Origin: Bemisia tabaci
Lineage: Eukaryota; Arthropoda; Insecta; Hemiptera; Aleyrodidae
Direction of reading: 5' to 3'
Assembly: GCF_918797505.1 (NCBI RefSeq)
Contig: NC_092801.1
Coordinates: forward strand, 10,354,001-10,418,000
Length of the DNA stretch: 64,000 bases
The translations under genes were made by a program, and so were the position numbers. Below, piece after piece: positions 1-12,400 of the stretch. Position 1 is the first letter of the stretch, and every line of letters begins with the position of its first letter. Below the pieces are notes generated by a model, which searched no databases, was not told the origin of the DNA, and saw only the letters and a list, made by a program, of their open reading frames with translations.

Positions 1-776
1 TGTACAGAAGATATTTCAGAGATCCGTAAAATATTCACTTTATATTTGCTTTATCATCTGCAAGTCTCTTACTTAAGTCGAACTTATTGAATTTTTGAAC
101 TGAGCTTGCTGATACATTTTTTTGAATGAACTCTCCTGCGTGAATAGACCTCTGAATTTAAATGAATCCTCAGAGTAAATAGCAATGCTCGCCTAATATC
201 GACAGCAAAACTTCTACAGCTTGTATCTCGTCTGCGGTGTTTATATTTTAGCCTCTATTTTATTTTTCACAGAAGAGCAAAATCAGCATAGTTCCCCAAA
301 GTTTTTTTCAAGATTTGCCTTGCACAGAAGAGAAAAATCATGGAAGGTTTTAAGAATTCACATTGAATAGCTCTCTAGTTATAAAGTAGACAGAGTTTAT
401 ATCAGGAAGGAATTAACCCTTATTTTCGAAAAAATTTATTTAAGAATGTTTCTGAGTTCCACTAGCCGTATATTTTCTCCTACCCAAAAGTGAGAGTAGG
501 AAAAAAGAAATAAAATCGTGAAGAGAGGTTTTAAAGTTTATTTTTTACACTGAGCCTTTTGCAGGATGAAAACTTCAAACCTCTTTTTCTCAGTTTCAAC
601 TTAATGTGGGTTGGCTCCTTTCTGATGAACTCGGTCCATATGAAGTACGACAGAAAGTTGGCAACTGCACAAACCGCGATATGCAGTTAGAGAATTTCAC
701 CATCGATATGTATAAACCTATGTACAATACAAAAAGAAAACAATGAAAAAAGGGCATGACAAGCCCAAAAAATGGT
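1..776. other. Sequence downstream of GAS8, no gene seen
   Basis: AT-rich, no coding signal. Around 540-640 lies a half copy of the foldback family at 2968-3219, recognisable by GTGGGTTGGCTCCTTTCTG. Confidence 0.4.
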
Positions 777-1011
777 AAAACCACAGCAAAGACGTTTTGG
801 GCCAGTTATATGCCCCATTTACAACTGGAAACAAGGCTAAAACTTAACGCAAGGCAATGAGCATGCAACTGACCAAGGCAGGCATTCCTGCACTTGGAGT
901 TTACACTTATTCTCATCTCAGTTGCATGCATATTTTCTTGCTTTAATTTTTAGGCTTGTTTCCATTTGAAACTGGGCATGTAATTGGCCCAAAACTTTCT
1001 AGTTGTGTTTT
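777..1011. repeat. Foldback element with TTTTGGGCC arms
   Basis: The left arm AAAACCACAGCAAAGACG then TTTTGGGCCAGTTATATGCC is the near reverse complement of the right arm ending at 1011. Each arm is about 60 nt with moderate divergence. It lies downstream of GAS8. Confidence 0.65.
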
Positions 1012-1117
1012 TACTATTCATTAGCCGAGATACATATATACATGCTTTTTCTTGTATTTTATTGTTAAATCGGGCCATTGGGTTGTGTATCTCTTAACTT
1101 CACACCTTTACATGTCG

Positions 1118-1365
1118 ATAACCAAAGTGCAAAACCACGTATCTCCATTGCGATGCCTCAAAATTTCCTCTCGTGTTTTATTATTTTAAATTAAGACAAG
1201 CCAATTTTATAGCTTGAAATTGACACAGAATATTCTGCATATAGAGAAGAAAAATCAAGGAAATTTACAAGAAATTAGGTACCTACGTCGACTAAAATAA
1301 AAAAATAAATTATGACAGGCAGTCTGCAACAACCCGAACGGAGATACGTCATTTCGCAATTGGAT
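1118..1365. repeat. CCACGTATCTC foldback family, copy 1
   Basis: Inverted arms contain CCACGTATCTCC and GGAGATACGTCA plus a TGACAGGCAGTCTGC subterminal block shared with 32035-32287, 14765-15000, 15000-15265 and 8395-8605. It covers the GAS8 3' UTR region and supplies the candidate poly(A) signal. Confidence 0.6.
1177..1182 (-). terminator. Candidate GAS8 poly(A) signal AATAAA
   Basis: TTTATT on the plus strand gives AATAAA in GAS8 sense, about 240 nt past the stop. It lies inside a foldback element (1118-1365), so the 3' end may have been supplied by a transposon. No downstream U/GU element was checked; the hexamer is common in AT-rich DNA. Confidence 0.3.
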
Positions 1366-1420
1366 GATTTCTATCCAATCTGAGAATCTGCTTTCGCAGT
1401 TGTAGGTTCTTAATTGATTT

Positions 1421-1579
1421 TTAAATGAGGTCCTCTGCGAAGTCCTCCATTTTGACCTTCAACCCATGCTCACTTAGAATCGACTTGAAATGATTCATTC
1501 TGTCCTGATGCGTTTTCATGACGGCCGCCAATTTGTTCTGAAGCTTTTTGATCTGCGAATTTTTCGCGTTTAGAATTTC
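1421..1579 (-). CDS. GAS8: GAS8 exon 9 with stop codon (residues 406-457)
   Basis: The acceptor CTGACAG precedes GAAATTCTA, and the reading frame ends at TAA (1421-1423). It encodes [20 protein letters not shown] and ends [15 protein letters not shown], aligning to the VLESKNSTIKDLQYELAQV C-terminal helix of vertebrate GAS8. It lacks the vertebrate tail after that point, explaining the slightly shorter protein. Confidence 0.92.
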   Translation of the reverse strand, partial: EILNAKNSQIKKLQNKLAAVMKTHQDRMNHFKSILSEHGLKVKMEDFAEDLI

Positions 1580-4500
1580 CTGTCAGGACAGAAAAAATAT
1601 TATTCCATTAAACACTTGCTCGGTAATAGGTAACATCAAAAAGTGAAACCTGGAGTCCTGGGGAAGTGAAGAGGTTGATGGTCGAAAACGTCCGTTCTAA
1701 GTTTTAAAATTCCAGAGGTAGTTAAAAGGGTCTTAAGACAAAACAGCTTTAAATTACCTTGCGGTTGACCCCAAATGGCTAGCACAGGTTGCACGTTGCA
1801 ATAACTTGCGATCATGTGGTAAAATAATTGCTACTGCATCGGAGTGTTGTGTATGTTGCCTATCTACTAATTGAAGGTGCTTCTCTTATTAAAATATTTT
1901 AGGATAATGGACTATCGGGAAACTGTCAAGAGAATTTTCTAAAGTCAGGGAAAACCTGGAAATGCCAGGATAAATAACGAACATGTCAGGGGAAAATTGT
2001 CAAGTCACCTTTATTTTCTTTCTCGAGTGAGTTCGACGTTTCGAACGACAAATTTTGCCCGAAAACTATTTCAAACTTCAAACTATGTCTTTTTAAGAAT
2101 CTGGCATTTGTGTAATTGTCAGGGTATTTCACCAAAATGTGTCGCGGGGAATTTAATTTTCCAAATTCTGTGGCAACCATGTAACTTATCTGGGAATCTC
2201 GAGTTCTTACCTCAACTTTGCTGAAAGATGGATCAATTTTGGCGGTTCCAGCGGATTCTGCGAGTTGCGCCTCACGCTTCTCAATAGCAGCCGTCATGGC
2301 TTCCATTTTTTTCTGTAATATATTATTCCTAAGATCAGATTTCTGCTGCAGCTCCAGTATAACTGCCACGAAGTTGTCATGATACTCATCTCGCTCCTTT
2401 TTCACCTGGAAGAAAATTTAAGAACTGAGTAAATGAAGTCTGAGCTTATCAAAGAACAACGGCCCTCAAAACTTCCTCCTTGAAAATATCAAAGAAATTC
2501 AGCTCTTTTATAAAGCGAAGAAAGGAAGAAATAAGTAAGAACGCAAATTGTGTAACAGGAAAATCCAAATCGCCTTCATTTTTTTGTATATACAACACAG
2601 ACAGCCGAGGAGCAGTAATAGTTGTATCCAGACCGCCAGGCGTTGAGATACTCGAAGTAATCGGCGCGCGTTCTCTTTGGCCTTCAAGAGAAATAATCCT
2701 TGGAGATAAAAGTTTTTATTTCATAATCGGAGAAATACCTACCATCAACTGGGTGATTGAAAAGTTAAATATTTTTGGAACTGTTGTTGTTATTTCTGAT
2801 AAAAAAAAATCCGCAAGTAGGAAAATATATAATTTAATTTCAACATTCATCATGCAACGAAGATTTCATTTGTGAAGAAACAAATTATTTCAATAATCTT
2901 AAATATTATTTAAAATTAACTCTTCAAAATGGGTTTCCTTTAGTTTTTTCGTTTTCTACTTGTATTTGGACGGAGTTAAACAGAAAGGAACCAAGCCACA
3001 TCGGGATCGAACCGAGAAAAAGAGGTTTAAAGTTTGGCTCCTGCATAAGACTCAATGTAAAAGATAACCTTCAAGTTCTGTTTCTGCAAAATTTGCTCCG
3101 ACAAAAACTTCGAATTTATGGCGATAGATAGTACCTAGAGCAGTGGTTGAGTTTAATACCAGTCATAACTCAATTTTTTCCAAAATGTGGGTTGGTTCCT
3201 TTCTGCTTAACTCAGTCCATTTATAATGTCACTCACTTCAAAGTTTGAGTGGAGCTCTTGCATGCGCCAGAGATTTGCGTTAATAATCCCCCTCCCCCTT
3301 TTTTTCACGTGTGTGTGTGTGTGTCAAAATTTGGAATTGTTTCAGAAACAACCAGTGGCACCGTCGTGTTTTATACAAAATTTTACACACGACAATGTAA
3401 TTAGATAAATCGCAAATCCCTGCCGATTACAAAAACCCCAATGGCCGCAATCCTACTCACTTTTTCAAACTGCACTTCTAGAGAAAGGTAGTGAGCCTTT
3501 AAATCGTTGACTTCGTTTCTAGCTGCAGCCAACTGTTTTTTGGTTATCTGGAAAAGAATGAAAGAAATCGGATTAAGCCTTCAAATTGTACCACAATCCT
3601 GTAACGACAGGATCCTGCAGCGACCGCGCTGCAGGAACGCCGTGATTCTATTTTCAAATTTTAATTTTTCTTTTTCAAACGGAATACTCTTCATTTGCTC
3701 AAAAACCCGATCTCTATACTGCCATGCCAAGGAAAAATGCCGTAGGATCCTTTAGACAATGGCAGATTTCCTTCACTAATAAATGAATTTACCGGAACAA
3801 TGTTGAAAATTTTTTGTCGACTTTTTCAGAAAATTTTGTTCGCAACTTGATATAACAAATCTAATATTTTCACAGAAAAACATGCACAGCCTCCTCAAAA
3901 ATAGGTACATGTTTTATCCGGAGAAATTTGGCAACTCTCGGATGCCCTTACGGCGTTTTTCCTTAGCACGGCTGTATAGTTCTGCGTTTTTTCCCCCAGA
4001 ATGAGCTCTCGATAGTATTCTACAATCATTGTAAATATAACAATGAATCCTCATCTGCTAGGTTTTCTTCAATATTTGCTATTATTCTACTAATAACTCT
4101 GTATCCTCATTTTTGCCGCATTATAGTTTCTCTGAAAAGCAGATACTTTTTCCGGCGATGGCTATTGCATAGCATTGGTATCTTAAAAAGAAACGTGTGG
4201 GGGCGATCTAGGATAGCATACGTTCTTCATTAAGTTCTTTTTCCAGGGAAGTGTGCTGGGTGAACATAACAAAGGCTTGGTATATACACTGAAAAAAAAA
4301 AAAAAAAAAAAAACACATTGGATCCAGAGTCCAGACTCTTGAAAACATTGACAAGAAAAAGGACTCTTGATTCCGATCTAAGCTTAAATCAAAAGGAAAT
4401 CCGCTCAAATTAAGAGGCTTGGTTCTTGATTTAAGCTTAAATCTGATTGAATCAAGGGTGTTTTTTCTTGTCGATGTTTTTAAGAGTCTGGACTCTAGAT

Positions 4501-7500
4501 CCAATGTGTGTTTTTTCCAGTGTATGTCTATAATGAGACGATCCTGTTGAGAGCTCTTAAATATATACAATTCAAAGGGAGGGTCATAGTCCCCAATAAG
4601 TTTCCATTGCAAAGCTAAAAGGTAGAAGGTGTAAACCAATTTAGAATGCGCGTACATTGAGCATCTGCCTCTCCTGTTGATAGTTGTTAACTTTTTTTCG
4701 GAGTTCCTTGAGCTCTTTATCGGCCTCCCTGAGCGGTTCGACCAAGCTTTTGTTCGCTTGTTTCAGTTCCACCATCTGTTTTTCCATTCGCTCCTCTTTC
4801 TTCTTCATCTCCACCATTTGATCCTGTCAACAAAATCGACACTCAAATTATAAAAAGCATCACTATACAATTTTATTCGCTGGAAGACAATATAATTACA
4901 CACAAAATAGACTGTAGCGAGCAGAATAAGCCTCCACGCAGTGGTTTAGTTTTCTACCCTCGCGTTTGAGTCTCCAAGTCACCCATCGCAGCCTAACTCT
5001 CTTTTCGCTTGTCCAAATTCGCAATGGAATGGCTTTGGTCCATATTGTCCAATGGGCAATTTGGAATGAAAGGCAGATGAGTAGGTGAGGAACAGTGTTA
5101 TGATTTAGACAGGTGGATGAGTTGGAAAGGAGTCAGGGGTTCTAAGATATGTCAGAGGCACTAGCCTGATGAAGAAGATATGTAAGCTATCATGATTTTC
5201 ACACCTTAAGTCCCATTACGGTGACTTACTAACCAAATAGACTGGACCATGGAAAAAATTGAACAATTACTGAAGGAGATACGTGACAAAATAATCTAAT
5301 TTTCCAAAACACATGTGTTTTAATGGGAAATGCCGCCAGATAAAGTCACTATTGTTTCACTTATAATCTATTTTTTTTTACTATTTTCAATATCAGGAAA
5401 GATACGTAAAAAATACTGCGAAATCTGCTCTTTTAGCATTCTTACATGCGTGCTGACTCAAAAAATTTGGTTGCAAATTCGCCATTCTACTAGTAGCGCA
5501 ACTGCCCCATAATTAAATGGAAACTTCTTCTCAGAGGGATTACCTGACGTTTGACCTACAAACGGTTATAGGAAATTTCGTCAACGATTTTTTGTCCGCG
5601 CACTTGTTTTTTTCCAGTAATTTACGTCCACGCGTTTTTTCGGAACGGGAGTTTTGGTCCACGTGCCAGTTGAGACCCAAAGTCAATTGGCCCACATGTA
5701 AATACAAACGACCATTGCTCACGACGTTTTTGGATGAAAATTTATAATGTCTTGGAAGAATGAGGGTTTGCTTGTTTTTTGTTTTGTCTGTTTGGTCCAC
5801 CAGAGAATAATATATAGTCGAGAGTTTTGGTAAAAAGGGGAGAGCGTCAATTCCATTAGACAAAATTCACTAAAACTCTCTACACCTCTTTGGTGTAACA
5901 GGACTTAATTATCTTTCAAAGAATTCCCACCTTGTTATACCTGAGCCGGATAAACCTCTATATTTGCCTCAGCTAAAGGCTCTTAGATTTTTCCTGTGTA
6001 CGATAAGTATCTTGATTTATTTTGCGAGGAAAGATCTGCACTTTTAAAGGATGCCTGTCATTCTTAATACGTTCAATTTCGTATAATACTGTGCAACACC
6101 TCTGTTATGAAATAGTTGCTTCAGGCGCTGCCGCACGGCGCGCGGCGGGCGGGCGGCCCGCGCGATGGCGCATTGGCGCCTACAAACCTAAGTGGATACT
6201 TCAAGCATTATGCAATGCGTGAAGTATCCACTTAGGTTTGTAGGCGCCATGGAGCCACTCGCGCTGGCAGCACGCCGCTCCGCTCTGTTATAGGCTTTAA
6301 TATTTATACTCGCATGGTCAGCGTTTTTTAACTCATGATTTTGAAATGTTTGCACACTCTGCATTGATTATTCTCATTTAAATTGATGGGGAAAAAATAT
6401 GTATCAATTGATCAAAGGAGAATATAATGTGTGTGTTTTCAATATTGGTGGTTCCGTGTCAAATTTAATGATTTCCAAAGCACTTTAATTTTTTCTTTTA
6501 CATTTTGTGCTTTTATTGTGCTGCAGCGAGGTGTACGCGCAACCAAAACGCTCAAAATTTGACGTATTGGATTCTAAAAGATCGATGTACAAATGGGTTA
6601 AAACTAAAGATTGCGTTGGTTTTTTCCCTCTTTTATTCATTTTTGCAGTTTCTGTTGGCACAACTGCGGCTCATTGAGATTAATATCGCTTGGAAAAGGT
6701 TTTACAAATATTTGCCACGTTTTAAAAATATAAATGTTTTTAAAATGAAATAATAATTTCGTAAAGAAAAAATTAAAAAAATAAAAAAAAGTACCTATAC
6801 ATATATAAGGTATATTCTACATCGAATATTTTAAGGATAGAAATAAAACCAAATTTTCACCAATGACAATTTAAAAAGATGATTCAAAAGGAGAAAGTAA
6901 TAACATTTCATTTAGAAAATGAGCAACCATAACAACACCTCTTTCTCTCTCAATTTCTCATTTCCATATTGTCAATATAATTTTACATACCGACTAAAAT
7001 ACAACGCTTGATGGACCAAGTCACTGTTGCTTATTTTACGTGTGGGCGTAAACTACTGTACAAAAAAGGTGCGCGGACAAAAAATCGTTGACAAAATGTC
7101 CTGAAACCCCTACGGACATATTACCTGCAGAACGTAGGTATTACGGCAGAAGAGGGCGGCACTTAACTGGAAAGCACTGTTTTCATTGGGTCTCATGCAT
7201 CTACGGCTGTCTTGAAAAAAAACTGTGTCATTTTTTGTGCACTTACGGCTTTTACCTACGTCTCGTTTTCATTAAATTAGGATGAATTTTGCTGTTTTAG
7301 CTGTCTCGGTAATTTTATCTAAAAGAGTTTAGACGAATTTTGAAGAAAACTCGATTTCGAAAATTTTGCACTTACGGCTCTCTTCGCTATCACGGCAGTT
7401 TTGTAGGCCACTTGTATAGGTCTAATTCGTCGACTAATAGGTCGCGACACCCTCAGAGGATGTACGAGGGGTTGCCTACCTTGAGCGTGGAGATGATGCC

Positions 7501-9407
7501 GAGGTTGTTGAGGGTGATATCGTTGTAGTAGAGCTTGATCTCCTCGAGGGCTTTCTCGTGGTTGGCGATGAGCTGGTGGATCTGGAGGTTCTTCTGCTCC
7601 TCGAGCTCGCTGGAGCTCGTGTCGTGGGCCGCGGTGAGACACTCGCGGAGCTCCTCCAGACGCTTCTTGTACGCCGCCTCCATGTTCACGCTCTCCGACT
7701 CGTACTTCTCCCGCAAGCTCCGCAGCTTCGAGCTGTGCTCCTGCAACCAACGACCACAACCCAGATAACATTTTTCAATGGAAAACACGGACAAATATTG
7801 AATGTTAATTCAGCATTTACACTGTGAATAAATGTCCGAAAAATTTCAAATCGACGGTACGTAAGTCGGCAATGGAGATGTTGCATGTGTGATGAATTTG
7901 CGATTTGACTGTTGATTATTATGTAAAAGTTCGCGAGAAACACGATGGTGCCACTGGTTTTCTCTGAGATCAACTCCCAAGCTCGAAAAAGGCTCTCAAG
8001 TTGAGGCCAAAATGGAGGGGATATCCCACGCTACCCTGAGAGTCCACCTCTCCATGAAGAAAAATTATCCATGCAAACATAGGGAGCAAATGCATTGACA
8101 GGGTTGCCACTTTATTTAGGGACTCCAAAACTGAAAACACGGCAACCCTGCACTAATGTATTTGCTCCCTATCTTTGCATGGAGAGTTTGTCTTGATGTA
8201 GACGTGGACTCTCAGGGTAGGGTGGGATATCCCCTGCATTTTGGCCTCAACTTGAGAGCTTTTTTTGAGCTTGGGCGAGTTGATTTCAGAGAAAACCATT
8301 AGCACAATTGTGTTTCTCGCGAAATTTTACGCAAGAATTAACAGTCAAATGGCAAATTCCTCACACATGCAACATCTCCATCACATATAACTCGTTTGCG
8401 ATGTCTGAATATCTCCGCCTCTGTGTTATTTTTTTAAAGGAGAACGAATTGACATCATCCCTTGAAGTTTTTGCAGAATTTTCTTCGCAAAGAGAAGAAA
8501 AATCGCGGCAGTTTTAAAGAATTGCCGTTGAGTAGTTTTCCGTTTAAAAAATAAAGTATAACAGGGAGTCTGCGACGTCGCAAACCGAGTTATGTGATTG
8601 CCGACTCACACCGTCGAAACGCTGATTTTACATTTTAAAAAAATGCTAACTTAACTACGCCTACAGTAGAATGAACTAATTAAAATGTTGAGTTAGCATT
8701 TTTGTATTGCAAAAGCACCATTTGAAACTCGATGGACTTTTTCTTGACAATTTAAATGCTAAATTAACATTTAATTTTTTTTCCGCGAAATTGCGATCGT
8801 TTTGAATTAGGTTGCGATTTTTTTTTTTTTTTTTTTACGATTTTTCGGCGATAAAATTGCGAAGATCATCGACATCTGAGCGATTATCCTCGGACTTGTT
8901 GCAATTTTGTCTTTATAAAATCGCATTTGATGAAATTTAAATTTCATCTCGATTTATAAAGATTTTTTGTCCGATAGTATTGCGATAAATTGCCGTCCAT
9001 AAAATCGCGATTTCATTGCAAATTGGACCACATTTTGCAATTCGGAACTATAATTCCTGGCTTATCTGTAAAAACACGTATGAGCACGAAAAAACTGACG
9101 GTACATACGTTGTTTCTAAACTGAGCCAGAAATTATAGTTCCGAATTGCAAAATGTAGTTTAATTACGAGTCTCCAATAATTAAATTTTACCGCAAGTGA
9201 GTTCACGAATTTTTTTTTTTATCACAATTGACTCATGGATATTCCTTCACCGCTTCCCCCTTCCCCCGTTCCCACTATCCCCCACGAAGCTTCGATTGGA
9301 CATTTGTCTGTTAATCGTATCATATTGTCGATCGGTTCACGTTTTCATCCTCTGATCGACTCGATAGTATTTTGTTTCAATGTTCAAAAAAAATTTAAAA
9401 AAAAAAG

Positions 9408-9457
<50 letters not shown>

Positions 9458-12400
9458 GATGAAAGTAGGTACCAGTTCCAAGGCTCGAATAGCTTCGTCT
9501 TGAGTTTCTTTCATCTCGCGGAGGGTCCGCTTGAGGGCGCGTTTATCTTCCAGCAACTCTATTTCCTCCTCGTTGTGTTGGTCCTGTTCGGAACGGAGCA
9601 TCACCATATTTTCGGCCTGGAAAGAAAAGTGAAATCCTAATTAATGAATTCAGAGATAATACCTATCGTTCTCCTTTGCGCGGGTAGATTTTTCAACTTT
9701 CAAGTCCCATCAGAAATCAGAATCATATCACTTTCGCTCTATGAATCTGCGATACCTCACTTATAAATTCTTAATAAAGTTTGATTCGAACAACACCATT
9801 TTAATTTTAGTTTTGAAGTATAACCAAGGTGATGTAATGATCGTTTTTTATTAATTTACTTAGGACCTTTCAGCATTTCGCCATCTTCAGAGTACAGTCA
9901 TTAATACATAAATATATCACAGTTATTACACTTTCGTCCACACATCAAGGCACATCATACAAATAGTCTTAATTACGAGAGAGTCAATATTCACCTATAA
10001 AATATTTCACCTGAAAGGTCCTAAGTAAATTAATAAAAAACGATCATTACATCACCTTGGTTATACTTCAAAACTAAAATATAAATTCTTGATTTTGACA
10101 TAAAAGATCCGTATTATGATCCGTATTATATGAACGTAGATAGATGGCTCCAGAGGCGGATCCAGCAATTCGGCAACATCGGATTTTCTCCACTTAAACC
10201 TGTGCTAAATAATCGATTCTTGTCGGAGCACTTGGTCCCTTCAAGAGTCAATACATTTCCATAGGTTTAAATGGAGAAAAGGCGGTGTTGCCAATTTGCT
10301 GGATCCGCCAATGGATGGTTCAAGTCGAATAATACGCATTTGCATCGCTACGTTTATGAATCCCCGATCATATTTCGTCACCCTGCGGTCAAAGTATCAC
10401 AAGCATCATGCGACGTTTCGAAATTAAATTTCCGTCTTCATATTTTTTTTTTTCAGAGAAATTGTTCAACGAAGCTGTCCGAAAATTTCACTGAATGTTA
10501 ATTCTTTGTGCTGTCGCTGAAATTCAGTGAAATTTTCAAACAGATTCAACCAACAATTTCTCTGTAAAAAAATAAAATGGCGGTGGAAATTTTGAAACAT
10601 TGCATGGCGCTTGTGATAATTTGGTGGAGGTGACGAAATGTGTTTTTTGTAGAAGTGTCTGTGAAGTTAAATTCTCCTCCAAAGTTTAGCATGTTAATAC
10701 TGAGGTGCTACATCTTCTATATTTTTCACCACTCACAAGCGCCATGCGACGTTTCGAAATTTCCGTCTTCATGTTATTTTTTACAGAGAAATTGCTCAAC
10801 GAAGCTATCCGAAAATTTCACTGAATGTTCTTTGTGCTGCCGATGAAATTCAGTGAAATTTTCAAACAGATTCAACCAAAAATTTCTCTGTAAAAAAATA
10901 AAATGGCGGTGGAGACTTTGAGCGTCGCATGGCGCTTGTGATACTTTGGCCAGGAGGTGAAGATTTGATTTTCTTTAAAGAAAACTACTTATCTCACAAA
11001 TTCCTTTGAAATTCTCAATCAATTTTAAATAAGTGAGGAAAATGCATGATGATCATATTTTATGCACGGAAAATTTTCGGTTAATTTCCTTTAAAAAGTA
11101 TTAATTGGTAGTACACTAGTAAAAAAGCGCCCAAGAAAAAAGAGAAAAAAATTGGATGAACCTACTTGTAATTCCGTGAGACGTGTGGTATGTTCGTACA
11201 TCAAGTGTTTTATCTTTTGCTTGAATTCTTTCACCTCCTTTTGGTGTTCTTCCTCGGCCACTTCGATTGCTCTGTCCTTATTTCTGCGCAAATCAGTAAA
11301 TTCGATAAACAATACTTAATGCAATGAAATTTTATACTTCCCCCTTCCAATTCCTCTACAAAAATCCATACCACGAATTTTCAGAACAAATGGACGAACC
11401 AGTCTCCCAGAAGCGCAGTTTCCGATTTTGCATGCCTTACAGTCAGATTCGCATTTTGTTAAAGTATTTACCGAGACTTCAAACGTTTCTAATATTTTGA
11501 ATTATTTCTGAACGTTGCTTTCAAGGCAGATAAAGTTTTATCATCAAATACGTAAATTGGAAATGAGAACGAAAGATTTCATCTTAGCATACAGACCAGA
11601 CATAGGGGATTCATTGAAGGAGCTGAGATGCAACTATACGTGCTTTATGGAAGTCAATGTTGCATATTCAAAGAAATGAAGGCGCGCCAACTGTCGTTAA
11701 AAAGCCACGAGCTAATCTTGCAGTTCAGCATGTTATTAGCGGATAGTGTTCTTTCTCTGATGAATTTTACAAACATTTTCCAAACGTTTCTAATCTTTTA
11801 AATTATTCCTAAACTTTGCTTTCAAGAAAGATAAAATGTTATCATTACATACGTAAATAAGAAATGGAAACGAAAATATTTCATCTTAGCATGCAGATCA
11901 GACATCGGGGATTCAGTCAAGGAGCTTAGATGCAACTATACGTGCTTTATGGAGGTCCGTGTTGCATATTCAAAGAAATGAAGGAGCGCCAACCGTTGGT
12001 AAAAAGCTATGAGCTAATCTTGCAGTCTAGCATGTTATTAGCGCATAAAAAAGATTCAATCAACAATTTCTCTGTAAAATAATAACTTTGATTGTATTAT
12101 TATAAATATAATAAACTCGATACACTCGAGGAAAAAAACACATTGGATCTAGAGTCCAGACTCTTTAAAAACATCGACAAGAAAAATTACTCTTGATTCA
12201 ATCAGAATCTAACTTAAATCAAGAACCAAGCCTCTTAATTTAAGCGTATTTCGTTTTGATTCAAGCAAAAATCCGATTGAATCAAGAGTATTTTTTCTTG
12301 TCAATGTTTTCAAGAGTCTGGAATCTAGATCCAACGTGTTTTTTTTTCCAATGTACTTGTGATGATTTGGCCGGAAGGTGACGATTTCATAAATTTTCAC

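Noticed and set aside
2480..2875. 131-aa plus-strand open frame
   Set aside because: It lies in a GAS8 intron, has no recognisable domain, AT-driven composition and no clear splice or promoter context; likely chance.
7319..7794. Several overlapping frames around 7.3-7.8 kb on both strands
   Set aside because: They are shadows of GAS8 exon 5, which is GC-richer than its surroundings and so opens other frames.
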